Assembly (NCBI GenBank): GCA_020061355.1
Contig: JAGUYK010000015.1
Coordinates: 185,711-249,710, forward strand
From: Ignavibacteriales bacterium
GTDB lineage: Bacteria > Bacteroidota > Ignavibacteria > Ignavibacteriales > Melioribacteraceae
Length of the DNA: 64,000 nucleotides
Direction of reading: 5' to 3'
Each line of letters starts with the position of its first letter. Position 1 is the stretch's first letter. The notes beneath the pieces were generated by a model, which made no database searches, had not been told where the DNA came from, and saw nothing but the letters and a program-made list of their open reading frames with translations. Made by a program: the position numbers and the translations under genes. This document shows, one piece after another, positions 27,286 to 37,220 of the stretch.

Positions 27286-29565
27286 CTAAAATAAAAATTT
27301 ATAGCTTAATCGTACATTTCTTCCGGGCATAAATGCAAATTCCTTAATGGAAGATAGATGATCCCTGTAACTCTGGTTTAGAAGATTTTCTGCCCTTAGA
27401 TTAATTATATGATAATTATTTCCACTAAGTATTTTGGTCCCGACGTATATATCAACCAGGCCATATCCTTTTGTAGGTGATTCATAGGTTGCCACATTGT
27501 TCTGATCTGCAACTAATTTCCAGTTTAGTCCGAACCAGAAATCATCATCAGCATATCTTGGTTCAATCGAGAACCGGAATGGAGGCATTTGAGGTAAGTC
27601 CGCTTCGATATCGCTTTGCTTGCCCCGTACATAATCCACTATAGCTGTAATTGAAAGAAATCTTGTAATTTCATACTGGGCTTTTAATTCAAAACCGTAT
27701 AGCAATGCATCGCCCTGAATATATTCATAAACCGGCAATCCCTTTGATTCATAATTGAATGGAATTAGATCTTCCGGATTATAATACAATCCCGTTGGAG
27801 ACCGGAAAATATAATTGCTCATAATGTTATAATATGCACTTAGTTCAACTAGGTGATGGTATTTTCTTAATCTGAAGCCGGCATCGATACCGAGATTTTT
27901 TTCGTTTAATAATCTCCTGTTTCCTATATCGAATGTAGCTGTTGCTCCGTGAATTGCATAGGATGATAATTCTTCAATTGTCGGAGCTCTGAATGCATTC
28001 GCAATATTTGAAAAGAATGAGATCTCATTTGTCAGGTTGTAAACCAGACCTAATGAAGCGCTTAGAGAATTATAATCCTTTTCTTCTGCAGGTAAGAATT
28101 GACCTGAAATCTCCGCATCAGGAATTTTTACAATATTCTTTTCGAACCTTGCACCAAATTGTAAATTGAATCTGCCAAATTTCAATTGTTCAACAAAATA
28201 TCCGGCGATACCGAAATAATCCGCATTAGGTGTAAATGCTTCTTCGCCATCCACTGTATAATTCTGATTAAAAATCCAGATCCCGAAAACACCCTGAAGA
28301 TTTTCAATTAATGGTTTGTGATTGAATGAAATATCAGCCGAGTAAGTTTTTAACCCGAATGCTGTTTCAACCTCACCGCTTTCCTTTAAAATTTCTTTAT
28401 GATCATATTCCTGGTAACCCGCTTTTATACTTAATGAATTAAATATTGATCCGACCTTTGAACTTTCAAAAAGGAAGCGGAATTCCTGTTTACTCATTTC
28501 AATATCGATAGGACCCTCATGCCCATGACTGTGTTCTTCATCGTGATCCTCTTCTTCATCACCGATAAAACCTTCTTCTGATTTAACAGGTATTCCATAT
28601 TTTGTACTGAAAGATGAATAACTTAATCCTCCAACTCCGAATGAAGGAAAGAAAGAGGCACCGGCTTGATAACCGTAAGAGGATTGGTCGGAATTTTCAA
28701 CTTCCACTCCATTTCCGCCCATGTAATTCGCACTATTTCTTCTGAAGTAGTTCCCATGAAATGCGAATTTGTCGATACCGTAATGAATATCTGCACTGCC
28801 GGCAAATTCTTTATTTACAATTGCCGAAGAAACGTTTATGTTTCCGTCGAGCTGATTAGGGACATAATTAGGGATGGCTTCTGTAATAACATTTATTACT
28901 CCGCCAAGTGCATTGCTGCCGTATAACAAGCTTGCAGGACCTCTAAGAACTTCAAGTTTTTCGGCTCCGCTTCCGTCTGATGAAACTCCGTGATCATCCG
29001 AAGTGTTTGATAGGTCGCCCATTCTTAAACCGTTCTCAAGAATTAATACCCGGTTATTGCTGAAACCGCGAATGACAGGTCTTGCTGTTGAAATCCCGTT
29101 TGACCTCATCGATATACCGGGCTGGTAATTTAATGTTTGAGCTATATTAGAACCACTGAGAATTTGCAGATCTAAATTTGCTATTGAAAGTGTACTTTGT
29201 GATAGCTCCTTTGTGTTAACAGCGAATGGATTTCCCGTTACCACAATTTCATTTAAATCCACACTCCCTTCCTTCAAGAAAACAATTATCTCCTCTTCAT
29301 TTGGGATTTCTAAATTCACAAAGACTGTTTTATGACCGATGTATGAAAACCTTAACCGGTAATTTCCGACTGGGACATTATTAATAATAAAAATGCCTGT
29401 AGCATCTGTTGATGTACCTATCTTTAATTCTTCAACCAGAATATTTACACCAAGCAAAGGTGAGTTGTCTTTTTCGTCGAGTACTTTGCCTTTCATTGTA
29501 AAAGTCTGTGAATATTGTGCTGTAGAAAATAAAACGAGTAAAAAGAAAATCTTTGAATATCTCAT
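27286..29565 (-). CDS. TonB-dependent receptor with His/acid-rich loop, ZnuD-like (metal uptake)
   Basis: An outer-membrane receptor of 759 residues. The signal peptide ends near AQYSQ; residues 22-105 are a carboxypeptidase-regulatory-like domain; the plug follows (PVIRGFSNNRVLILENG, GAEKLEVLRGPASLLYGSNALGG). The rest is the beta-barrel ending in aromatic F. Residues 336-350 (DEEEDHDEEHSHGHE) form a His- and acid-rich loop like those of the zinc receptor ZnuD, so zinc is the likely ligand, with copper or nickel possible. GGAGG precedes the ATG. A small His-containing protein gene lies 41 bases upstream on the same strand and may be co-transcribed. Confidence 0.9.
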   Translation of the reverse strand: MRYSKIFFLLVLFSTAQYSQTFTMKGKVLDEKDNSPLLGVNILVEELKIGTSTDATGIFIINNVPVGNYRLRFSYIGHKTVFVNLEIPNEEEIIVFLKEGSVDLNEIVVTGNPFAVNTKELSQSTLSIANLDLQILSGSNIAQTLNYQPGISMRSNGISTARPVIRGFSNNRVLILENGLRMGDLSNTSDDHGVSSDGSGAEKLEVLRGPASLLYGSNALGGVINVITEAIPNYVPNQLDGNINVSSAIVNKEFAGSADIHYGIDKFAFHGNYFRRNSANYMGGNGVEVENSDQSSYGYQAGASFFPSFGVGGLSYSSFSTKYGIPVKSEEGFIGDEEEDHDEEHSHGHEGPIDIEMSKQEFRFLFESSKVGSIFNSLSIKAGYQEYDHKEILKESGEVETAFGLKTYSADISFNHKPLIENLQGVFGIWIFNQNYTVDGEEAFTPNADYFGIAGYFVEQLKFGRFNLQFGARFEKNIVKIPDAEISGQFLPAEEKDYNSLSASLGLVYNLTNEISFFSNIANAFRAPTIEELSSYAIHGATATFDIGNRRLLNEKNLGIDAGFRLRKYHHLVELSAYYNIMSNYIFRSPTGLYYNPEDLIPFNYESKGLPVYEYIQGDALLYGFELKAQYEITRFLSITAIVDYVRGKQSDIEADLPQMPPFRFSIEPRYADDDFWFGLNWKLVADQNNVATYESPTKGYGLVDIYVGTKILSGNNYHIINLRAENLLNQSYRDHLSSIKEFAFMPGRNVRLSYKFLF

Positions 29566-29606
29566 AGTACCTCCGTATGAATAATTGTATTAAATGTGAA
29601 TTGGGA

Positions 29607-29954
29607 TTAGGAGATAGTAGGAGGTGCTCTCAACTCTGAAAGAAAAAATAACTTTGATATGATTATCGGAGCCTGATAAACCGGAATATATGTTATGAAT
29701 TCACTAAAATAATAATTATGAAAGTTGGGCTGATTCTGAAAACTTGTTCCTGCAAATTGAGTTATTAAGCAATTCGATTCCCCGTCAGAGAAAGGATCGT
29801 GTGTTTCAGTTGAGTTATTCTCTGACTTAAAGAACTCCTTATTAGAGGAATAAAACGAATGATTATGTTGGTGGAATACAGTGACTGCCAGCAATACCAC
29901 ATAGTGAATCAACACTAACCGTGAAATAGATAATATCTGTTTCGTTTTTAACAT
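29607..29954 (-). CDS. small His-containing membrane protein upstream of the ZnuD-like receptor
   Basis: A 115-residue protein with one N-terminal hydrophobic helix (LVLIHYVVLLAVTVF) followed by HQHNH, a single Cys and an ELRAPP ending. Short proteins with a His-rich start after a membrane helix and a C-terminal RAPP often accompany metal-related TonB receptors (DUF2946-like). It is probably transcribed with the receptor and exposed to the periplasm. It may bind or sense metal, but no function is known. Confidence 0.6.
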   Translation of the reverse strand: MLKTKQILSISRLVLIHYVVLLAVTVFHQHNHSFYSSNKEFFKSENNSTETHDPFSDGESNCLITQFAGTSFQNQPNFHNYYFSEFITYIPVYQAPIIISKLFFLSELRAPPTIS

Positions 29955-29991
29955 ATAAATTCTGGTAACCGCTTAAGATCTAAATAAAACT

Positions 29992-30005
29992 TGAAAATAT
30001 TTTCA
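29992..30005. promoter_or_regulatory. 14-bp palindrome, possible operator for the metal-receptor genes
   Basis: TGAAAATATTTTCA is a perfect palindrome 37 bases upstream of the small-protein start at 29954. A metal regulator such as Zur or Fur would be expected for a ZnuD-like receptor, and both bind AT-rich palindromes. The match to a known box is not close, and AT-rich palindromes also arise by chance. Confidence 0.35.
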
Positions 30006-30179
30006 TGACGAAATTATTAACAAGATAGATTCTTTACAAGTTCAATATCAAGTCTCCTGTAACTATTGTATAATTAAACTATAAAAAATTTGGGGTAGCT
30101 TTTAAAGCTGAAAAGTCTATATTAGTGCCCGAAATTATAGTTTTTTATTGTTTATATTAATCGGGGGACATCTTTAAAG

Positions 30180-32417
30180 ATGCCGCAAATAATTTTCCGC
30201 ATGCTATTTTTAATTTCACTGTTAGCTTCTTCGTTAATAGCACAGAACCAGGAAACCGGTAATTTAAGGGGACTAGTAACAGATTCCACAACAAGCGAAG
30301 CACTTGCTTACGGCAATGTATTTATAAAAGAACTTGGTAAAGGTGCCTCAACTGATTCGAAAGGCTATTTTCTAATTGCATCTGTTCCCGCAAACAGAAA
30401 TTTGACTCTGGTAATTTCCTATATTGGTTACAGGACAAAACAAATTTCAATATTCCTTGTAAAGAATAAAGTTACACACTACGATATAAAACTTACTCCG
30501 ACAGGAGTAGAACTTCAAACAATCGAAAAAATTGGCGAAAAGGTTATAGAAAGAAATGAAACCGATATAAGTCTTCAGAGAATAGTTGCACGCGATCTGG
30601 AAGCTTTACCAAAAGGAGTTGAAACAGATATTTTCCGCTCGATACAATATTTGCCGGGAGTTCAATCGACGGGTGATGTATCGGCAAGATTTTATGTAAG
30701 AGGCGGTGCAAGTAATCAAAATCTCGTATTAATTGATGGGGTAACTGTATATAATCCCTTTCATGCACTGGGACTATTCAGCGTTATCGATCCGGATATG
30801 ATCAACAATGTTGAGTTTTATAAAGGAGGATTTTCTGCTGATCTTGGAGGAAGACTCTCATCTGTTATGAGGATCAACACTAAGGATGGTAATAAAAACA
30901 GGTTGAGTGCCAAAGGAACAGCTAGTTTCCTTACAGGCAAGTTTTTACTGGAAGGACCGATACCAGATGGCTCATTCATTTTAACAGGTAGAAAAAGTTA
31001 TTCAAACGAGATCCTTAAAAAATTTCTGAATGAACAGAGCGTTCCAATCGATTTTTATGATTTCTCATTTAAAGCGAATTATTCAAGTCCGGATTTTCTT
31101 CAGGGGGGCAAATTTACAATTAATGGATTTTTCAGCGGCGATAATATCAAGAATAATGATCCCCGTATCGAAGATTTCAAATGGAACAATAACATATTCG
31201 GATTCAAATGGTTCCAGGTGGGTGACAGCCCTCTTTTTTACGAACTTGGAATTTCAATAAGCAGTTTTACCGGTGAAGTTATTCCCAAATTAAGCAGCGT
31301 CCGTCAAACAGAAAATAAAGTTGAGGATGTAAGTCTTCTTATGGACTTTACTTATATGTTTGATAATAAAGATGAGATCGGTGTAGGATTCCACATCAAA
31401 CAGGTTAAGACAGATTTGTTCCTTGAAAATGCAAGGGGTATCCCTACAAACCTGGGCACTGCAGCAGCCAATATTACTTTTTATACCAAATATAAATTTT
31501 TACAATGGGATCTATTCGGAGTGGATGTTGGTACACGATTCAACTTAACCACACTTTCAAGAAACAAACAATCCTCTATTATCGAACCGAGAGTTAATTT
31601 TACATTCAGTTTTATTCCTGAAATTGCTATTAAAGGTGCGTGGGGAATTTATCAGCAGGAAATGACTACAATAAGTGATGAAGATGAAGTAATAAATATT
31701 TTTGAACCATGGATCATTTCTCCGGATTATATGATACCGGCACGTTCAACTCAGTATATCCTTGGGACTGAAATCAAACCGTTTGAATCCTTTTTGTTAA
31801 GTGTTGAAGGTTATTATAAGCTGGTAAATAATCTTCCGCTACTTAACGACGAAAAAATCTTGCCGTCGGATCCCGACTTTTTAGCGGGTAAGGGTGAATC
31901 TTATGGATTGGAAGTAATGACAAAAATAAATCCAAATCCAATAAACTTTACAGGCTCATACACGCTGGCTTATGCTTATAAGGAACTTGATGGATTGAGA
32001 TATTATCCAAGATACGATATTAGACATACAGTTAGTCTTGCACTTGAAATTAATTTCGGTAGCGGATGGTCAGCCAATACGGTCTGGGTATATAACTCGG
32101 GTCTTCCTTTTACCCAATTGCTCGGTTATTACGATAAATATTATTTCAACGACATATTTGCACCTTGGGATGTTTTCGATCCCCGGCAGCCGTTCACTAT
32201 AATAGGTATTCAAAATCTCGGCAGACTTCCGGATTATCATCGTATGGATTTCACAGTTTCAAAAAAGATGAACTTCGACTTTGCAAACATTGAAGTCGAT
32301 GTTAGTATAATAAATCTCTACAATCGTAAAAATATTTTCTACTTTAAAAGAGATACCGGTGAAAAAGTAAATATGCTTCCGTTTTTACCAACTGCTACCG
32401 TAAAGGTGAGTTTATGA
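30180..32417 (+). CDS. TonB-dependent receptor with carboxypeptidase-like N-domain
   Basis: Outer-membrane transporter of 745 residues: signal peptide (to LIAQ), regulatory-like domain (LRGLVTDSTTSEALAYGNVF... IGYRTK), plug (RFYVRGGASNQNLVLIDG, VEFYKGGFSADLGGRLSSVMRI) and a barrel. Its stop overlaps the start of a DUF4249 lipoprotein (ATGA), the usual pairing in Bacteroidota. This differs from SusC, which pairs with SusD. The ligand is unknown. It is the first gene of a three-gene operon on the plus strand, after a 225-base gap from the divergent metal-receptor genes. Confidence 0.9.
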   Translation: MPQIIFRMLFLISLLASSLIAQNQETGNLRGLVTDSTTSEALAYGNVFIKELGKGASTDSKGYFLIASVPANRNLTLVISYIGYRTKQISIFLVKNKVTHYDIKLTPTGVELQTIEKIGEKVIERNETDISLQRIVARDLEALPKGVETDIFRSIQYLPGVQSTGDVSARFYVRGGASNQNLVLIDGVTVYNPFHALGLFSVIDPDMINNVEFYKGGFSADLGGRLSSVMRINTKDGNKNRLSAKGTASFLTGKFLLEGPIPDGSFILTGRKSYSNEILKKFLNEQSVPIDFYDFSFKANYSSPDFLQGGKFTINGFFSGDNIKNNDPRIEDFKWNNNIFGFKWFQVGDSPLFYELGISISSFTGEVIPKLSSVRQTENKVEDVSLLMDFTYMFDNKDEIGVGFHIKQVKTDLFLENARGIPTNLGTAAANITFYTKYKFLQWDLFGVDVGTRFNLTTLSRNKQSSIIEPRVNFTFSFIPEIAIKGAWGIYQQEMTTISDEDEVINIFEPWIISPDYMIPARSTQYILGTEIKPFESFLLSVEGYYKLVNNLPLLNDEKILPSDPDFLAGKGESYGLEVMTKINPNPINFTGSYTLAYAYKELDGLRYYPRYDIRHTVSLALEINFGSGWSANTVWVYNSGLPFTQLLGYYDKYYFNDIFAPWDVFDPRQPFTIIGIQNLGRLPDYHRMDFTVSKKMNFDFANIEVDVSIINLYNRKNIFYFKRDTGEKVNMLPFLPTATVKVSL

Positions 32418-33388
32418 AAAGAAGAATTGCATTTTTAACATTGCTTATAGTTATTACATCCATGTCGTGTGATGATCAGTTAAATCCCTATGGTGATTTC
32501 AAGGAAAGATATGTATTGAATTGTATTATAAGGGGAGATACCACATTTCAGGTTGCAACTTTAACAAAGAGTTATACATCACAGGATTTCGATCCTTATT
32601 CTGCAACGAATGACCCGTCTGTAAAAAATTCGATAATCAGAATATGGAATAAAGAGAAAGTAGCGCTCCTAAGAGATACAACAATTGAGCGTCCTCCGGA
32701 AAGCCTTTATAAAACACCTTATACGGTTTTCTACTCAAAGAATTTTCAGCCGGAGGCAAATTCGCTTCTTGAAATTGAAGCAATTCTTCCTAACGGTAAA
32801 CGACTTGTATCAACTGCAAAAATTCCTGCTGCAATTGATATTGCCGATGTTATTAGTGATAAGATAATTCCGCCGGTTAATAAAAACTTTCTAAAAGTCC
32901 AGTGGCTTAGTTCACAAAAGGATGCGGTTTTTATTACACGGCTTGCAATTTATTATTTCAAACATGAAGGCGGAGTTAAGACAAGAAATCTTGCAATCAT
33001 ACCGATTAATTACGTTCAGTTTAATGATGAGTGGATTCCGAACCTGCCAAAACCGACGAGTGATTTTTCATATACAGTCGATATGTCAACTGTAAATAAA
33101 GCTATGGAATTAATTTCGCAAGGAGATCCAAACAAAGAGAGATATGAAATTTTAAGCTGTATTATTGAAGTCCTTTCATTGGATGAGAATCTTAGCGTAT
33201 ATTATAATTCCACAGCAAGGGGAAGGGATATCTATTCTGTTAAACTTGATGAGACAGACTTTTCCAATATAAGCGGGGGATATGGCATATTTGGTGTTTA
33301 TATGAGAGACTATCATGTTCTCTGGTTTACGCATAATTATATAAGATCATTCGGATATACTCCGGGCTTAACAGATCCTCAGCAATAA
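32414..33388 (+). CDS. DUF4249-like lipoprotein
   Basis: A 324-residue lipoprotein (MKRRIAFLTLLIVITSMSC). The body (YVLNCIIRGDTTFQVATLTKSY, then SIIRIW and LLEIEAILPNGKRL) fits DUF4249, proteins encoded directly after TonB receptors in Bacteroidota and assumed to help the receptor at the cell surface. It overlaps the receptor gene by four bases. No ligand can be assigned. Confidence 0.72.
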   Translation: MKRRIAFLTLLIVITSMSCDDQLNPYGDFKERYVLNCIIRGDTTFQVATLTKSYTSQDFDPYSATNDPSVKNSIIRIWNKEKVALLRDTTIERPPESLYKTPYTVFYSKNFQPEANSLLEIEAILPNGKRLVSTAKIPAAIDIADVISDKIIPPVNKNFLKVQWLSSQKDAVFITRLAIYYFKHEGGVKTRNLAIIPINYVQFNDEWIPNLPKPTSDFSYTVDMSTVNKAMELISQGDPNKERYEILSCIIEVLSLDENLSVYYNSTARGRDIYSVKLDETDFSNISGGYGIFGVYMRDYHVLWFTHNYIRSFGYTPGLTDPQQ

Positions 33389-33407
33389 TTATTAATTGAA
33401 TTTTTCT

Positions 33408-34871
33408 ATGAATAAAATTTCTTTTATCTCTGTTTTAGTATTAATTAGTATTTTGGTTCTTTCATGTGAAAAAGAAGTCTTCACCGGACCGCCGGATGAT
33501 CCGATACCGCAGAATGGAAGAGTTGCAATAGAGAGTAACCCTACCGGAGCTAAGATTTATCTTAATGGCAGGAATATGGGAATTACTACACCCGATACTC
33601 TGAAATGGCTGAAGACAGGTACTTATGTTATTACTCTGAAATTGGGATTATTCAACGATTCAATTTTTACCGTAAATGCTACTGATGGTGCGCTTACTGA
33701 CTTATATATCGATTATTATTTAAATCCCGGACACTTCGGCAGGATTGAATGTAAATCTACTCCTCCGGATGCAGAAATTTTTCTAAATGATGTTGAGACC
33801 GGGTATAAAACACCTCATACTTTTACGGGGTTATTCCCGGGCGATTATAAAGTTAAACTGACTTATCCCGAATGCCGTGATGATAGTTCGATTGTGACAG
33901 TAAGGGGCGGTAAAACTTTTACTTATAATCCTGTATTAGATGATACAACAACATGGGTTACTTATAATGTAAATAATTCACCCGTCAGGGCAAACTATCT
34001 TTCAACGGTTGTGATTGATAAGAATAATACTAAATGGATCGGGTTTGGTGATAGAGGAGTTGCGAGATTCAGCGGAAAGAACTGGACCTTTTATACCAAG
34101 GATAATTCTGCTCTCCCGTTTGATGCAATCAATTCAATTTCTGTTGATTCAAAAAATAATATATGGGTCGGAACTACCGGAGGATTGGCAGTATTCAACG
34201 GTTCCTCCTGGGTAAACTATTCTTCGAATCTGCCCGGCACTTATGTTACATCGGTAGCATTCGACAATCTTGACAGAGCATGGATCGGAACTAATGAAGG
34301 ACTGGTAAGATTCGATGGCTCTACATGGCAGGTTTACAGAACAAATAATTCCGGCATACCCGGCAATTTCGTTTTATCGATCGATATTGATAACCAAAAT
34401 CGTGTCTGGCTTGGAACTAATGCTTTCGGTATTGGAATGTTAGATGGAACGACCTGGAAAGTTTATAACATGGCAAATATGAATCTGGGAGTTAATCTGG
34501 GTAACGGGATAAATTCAATTACCGTGGATAATACCGGAAGTGTATGGGCTGCCCACATCTCTAGCCCGCTTCAGAATGAAGTAGGGGGACTTTCGCGTTT
34601 CGATGGCACGAGCTGGACAAGAATCCTTGTTCCCGGAGTTCAGGTTAATTTAACAGAGAGCATCTATGTTGACGAAAATAATTTTAAGTGGCTCGGTACC
34701 AAAGGCGGTGCAGCAAGATTCACTCAGCCGAACAACCCTCTCATTTTTACTTCTCAGAATTCCAAACTGCCTGTCAACCAGGTAAAAGATTTAGTTATTG
34801 ATAAAAATGGTGACCTCTGGTTTGCTACTTTCGGCGGTGGATTGGCAAAATTGAAGAAAGGGAATTTTTAG
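33408..34871 (+). CDS. lipoprotein with PEGA repeats and a two-component-regulator-type propeller
   Basis: Lipoprotein signal ISFISVLVLISILVLSC. Two PEGA domains follow (VAIESNPTGAKIYLNGRNMG and IECKSTPPDAEIFLNDVETG). From about residue 150 come repeated propeller blades of the type NKTKWIGFGDRGVARF / NNIWVGTTGGLAVFNG / DRAWIGTNEGLVRFDG / DLWFATFGGGLAKL, as in sensory propellers. No kinase domain follows. The ATG at 33408 was chosen over an upstream in-frame TTG. It is the third gene after the TonB receptor and DUF4249 genes and is presumably surface exposed. Confidence 0.82.
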   Translation: MNKISFISVLVLISILVLSCEKEVFTGPPDDPIPQNGRVAIESNPTGAKIYLNGRNMGITTPDTLKWLKTGTYVITLKLGLFNDSIFTVNATDGALTDLYIDYYLNPGHFGRIECKSTPPDAEIFLNDVETGYKTPHTFTGLFPGDYKVKLTYPECRDDSSIVTVRGGKTFTYNPVLDDTTTWVTYNVNNSPVRANYLSTVVIDKNNTKWIGFGDRGVARFSGKNWTFYTKDNSALPFDAINSISVDSKNNIWVGTTGGLAVFNGSSWVNYSSNLPGTYVTSVAFDNLDRAWIGTNEGLVRFDGSTWQVYRTNNSGIPGNFVLSIDIDNQNRVWLGTNAFGIGMLDGTTWKVYNMANMNLGVNLGNGINSITVDNTGSVWAAHISSPLQNEVGGLSRFDGTSWTRILVPGVQVNLTESIYVDENNFKWLGTKGGAARFTQPNNPLIFTSQNSKLPVNQVKDLVIDKNGDLWFATFGGGLAKLKKGNF

Positions 34872-35035
34872 ATTACTTAAAAAAGACTAATCCTTTATTT
34901 TTTTGTTTGCATACTTTCATCAATTCCCACGAGCAATTTGTTTATAAAAATTCTTACTTACCGAAACCTTATTTGAAACCGACTTCCTAAATAAACCAAT
35001 TCTTTGAAGTAATAATAAAAAGAAGATTAAAATTT

Positions 35036-35065
35036 TTGCAGTTTGATTAGAAATTATTAGTTTTG
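35036..35065 (+). promoter_or_regulatory. Bacteroidota-type promoter of the tetR gene
   Basis: TTG at 35036-35038, a 19-base spacer and TAGTTTTG at 35058-35065 match TTG-N19-21-TAnnTTTG. Transcription would start about 35072, at the beginning of the possible operator, giving a very short leader before the ATG at 35087. Confidence 0.55.
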
Positions 35066-35070
35066 CACAT

Positions 35071-35086
35071 ACCAAACGGTCGGTTT
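35071..35086. promoter_or_regulatory. possible TetR operator
   Basis: ACCAAACGGTCGGTTT lies between the promoter and the tetR start codon. It contains the GGTCGGTTT half-site common in TetR/AcrR operators and an imperfect mirror. This position would give autorepression. The symmetry is imperfect. Confidence 0.35.
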
Positions 35087-35689
35087 ATGAGTCATACAAA
35101 GGAATTTATATTAAAAGCAGCTTTTGGCCTCTTTCTTCAGAAAAGTTACAAAGAAGTAACAATGAAAGAAATTGTTGAGAAAACCGGATTATCCAAGGGT
35201 GCATTCTACCATTACTTCACAAGTAAAGAGCAGCTATTTTACGAAGTCATCGATGCATTTTATTTTAAAGCTTTAGTGGTTGATTTCAAGAAATTTAGTA
35301 AGGATTCATTAATTGATTTTTATCGACAATATGCCAATGATATTCAAGTAGGTTTTCGGTATTTAAAAGAAAACTTATTACCAAGCGATACGAGCGTTCA
35401 TATCAATTTTATTACAATTCTTTTTGATGCAATAAACCTTTTCCCCGGGTTCCGGGATAAGTTTATGAAGGCTCTTAAAGAGGAAGCCGATGTATGGACA
35501 GAAGTTGTAAAGATTGCAAGAAGTAGAGGTGAACTCTCTTCACCGATGACGGATGAACAAATTGCAAGAATGTTTATCTATTCGAATGATGGAGTCAGTT
35601 TACGTCTTCTGCTTGAAGGTAAAATGGATTTAATACATTCGGAAATGATTACGCTTTGGGATAATTTTTATGAGGAGGTAAAAAATTGA
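35087..35689 (+). CDS. TetR/AcrR-family transcriptional regulator
   Basis: DNA-binding repressor of about 200 residues. The helix-turn-helix is in the first 50 residues: TMKEIVEKTGLSKGAFYHYF followed by TSKEQLFYEVI. The C-terminal ligand domain is unlike named members. The ATG at 35087 was preferred to a TTG 24 bases earlier that overlaps the promoter. It lies about 170 bases before a tolC-MFP-RND efflux operon on the same strand, the usual target of such repressors, so a toxic compound exported by the pump is the likely inducer. Confidence 0.9.
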   Translation: MSHTKEFILKAAFGLFLQKSYKEVTMKEIVEKTGLSKGAFYHYFTSKEQLFYEVIDAFYFKALVVDFKKFSKDSLIDFYRQYANDIQVGFRYLKENLLPSDTSVHINFITILFDAINLFPGFRDKFMKALKEEADVWTEVVKIARSRGELSSPMTDEQIARMFIYSNDGVSLRLLLEGKMDLIHSEMITLWDNFYEEVKN

Positions 35690-35860
35690 TGAACGTTTGC
35701 AGCTCGTTATTAAAAAATTGTTTATCCGGAAACTTTTAATAAGATGGAATCGTCTATTGTCATGTATTTGAAAAGATTTATGAACCATCTTATCATTAAT
35801 AATCGAATCAATTCATAACAATTTTATAAAAGTATGAGGGATTTAATAGAGGTATAATAT

Positions 35861-37207
35861 ATGAATTACAAAAAGTATCTATTCTTTATTCTATTCTGGT
35901 TGATGCTGATATCGACGGGATCTTATGCTCAAAGAGAAAAACAGATTATCTATTTATCATGGAAAAATGTCGTTGATATTTCATTGAAAGATAATTTGTC
36001 GCTTCAGTCAAAAAAACTTGATTATGAGATTCAGAATCTTGAAACATGGAAATCATTATCCTACTTTTTACCTACAATCAATTATCAGGGAATTGTTCAG
36101 AAAAATATTGAACTCCCTGTATTTGTTTTCATGGGTCAGAGATTTGTTGTTGGAACTCCATATACCTTTCAGCATTCTTTAAGCTTGACTTTGCCGATCT
36201 TTACCGGGGGTAGCAGATGGTTCAATCATGAGATTCAGAAAAATATTAAGAAATCTTTGAGTGAAGAACTTCAAGGTAAGGAGGAAGAAACAGTTCTCAA
36301 TGCTGCACAGTCATATTACGCGATTATCCTTTCAGAAGAAATTAGTAAGACTGCAGAAGAAGCGGTAAATGTTGCAAAGCAGAATCTGGAACAAGTACAG
36401 AAATTTTATAATGCCGGAACCGCAACTGAACTAGATCTTCAAAGAGCGAAAGCTCAGTATTCATCGACGCTTCCGATGCTTGAATCTGCTTTTTCCAATA
36501 GAAAACTTGCAGCACAAAGATTAAAAAGTCTCCTTAATATTTCTCTCACAGACTCACTTGTGATATTGGATGATCTGGATAAAACTGAATTTCTTAAAGA
36601 ATTTGGAGAATACTCCCTCGAGAATTTAAAGGAAATTTCAAAGGAGAATAGGAATGATTTTAAAGCTTTGAAATACCAGCAAGTAGCTGTTAAAGACGGC
36701 GAGAAAATTGCACTGGGACAATTTACCCCTACAGTAGCAGTAGCTGCAAGTGTAGACCACGTGGCCCCTATGGATAATTCTAAAGTAACATGGTCGGACT
36801 ATATACGATCAAAGTCCCTTACGCTATCCGTACAATGGCCATTATTTCAAGGCGGTAGGAAAATTCTCGATTATCAAATTGCAAAAATAAAAACCGATCA
36901 GATGAATCTGTTTATTAAACAGTTTGAATTTGCGGTCGATCTTGATATCGAACAAAGTTATTATACATATAAAGAAGCTTCAAAAAACCTGCAGAGTTTG
37001 AAAGATGCACTCGATCAGTACAAAGAAAGTCTTCGTATTTCTAATTTACTTTATTCGCAGGGAATGAGTAACCAGCTTGATGTGTTAAATGCCCAGCTTC
37101 TCTATACAAAAAGTAAAAGCGATTATTTGCAAGGAATATATAATTACAATATCAACCAGCTTACACTGTTAAAGTCGGTTGGTCTATTAGATAAAATTTG
37201 GAAATAA
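35861..37207 (+). CDS. TolC-family outer-membrane efflux protein
   Basis: Outer-membrane exit duct for an RND pump. Signal peptide MNYKKYLFFILFWLMLISTGSYA; two outer-membrane-efflux repeats follow, each with long helices: QNLEQVQKFYNAGTATELDL in the first and LRISNLLYSQGMSNQLDVLNAQ in the second, the pattern in which the GxxTxLDVL motif recurs. Length 448 is usual. First gene of the efflux operon, 13 bases before the adaptor gene. Confidence 0.92.
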   Translation: MNYKKYLFFILFWLMLISTGSYAQREKQIIYLSWKNVVDISLKDNLSLQSKKLDYEIQNLETWKSLSYFLPTINYQGIVQKNIELPVFVFMGQRFVVGTPYTFQHSLSLTLPIFTGGSRWFNHEIQKNIKKSLSEELQGKEEETVLNAAQSYYAIILSEEISKTAEEAVNVAKQNLEQVQKFYNAGTATELDLQRAKAQYSSTLPMLESAFSNRKLAAQRLKSLLNISLTDSLVILDDLDKTEFLKEFGEYSLENLKEISKENRNDFKALKYQQVAVKDGEKIALGQFTPTVAVAASVDHVAPMDNSKVTWSDYIRSKSLTLSVQWPLFQGGRKILDYQIAKIKTDQMNLFIKQFEFAVDLDIEQSYYTYKEASKNLQSLKDALDQYKESLRISNLLYSQGMSNQLDVLNAQLLYTKSKSDYLQGIYNYNINQLTLLKSVGLLDKIWK

Positions 37208-37220
37208 CATTGAGGATAAA

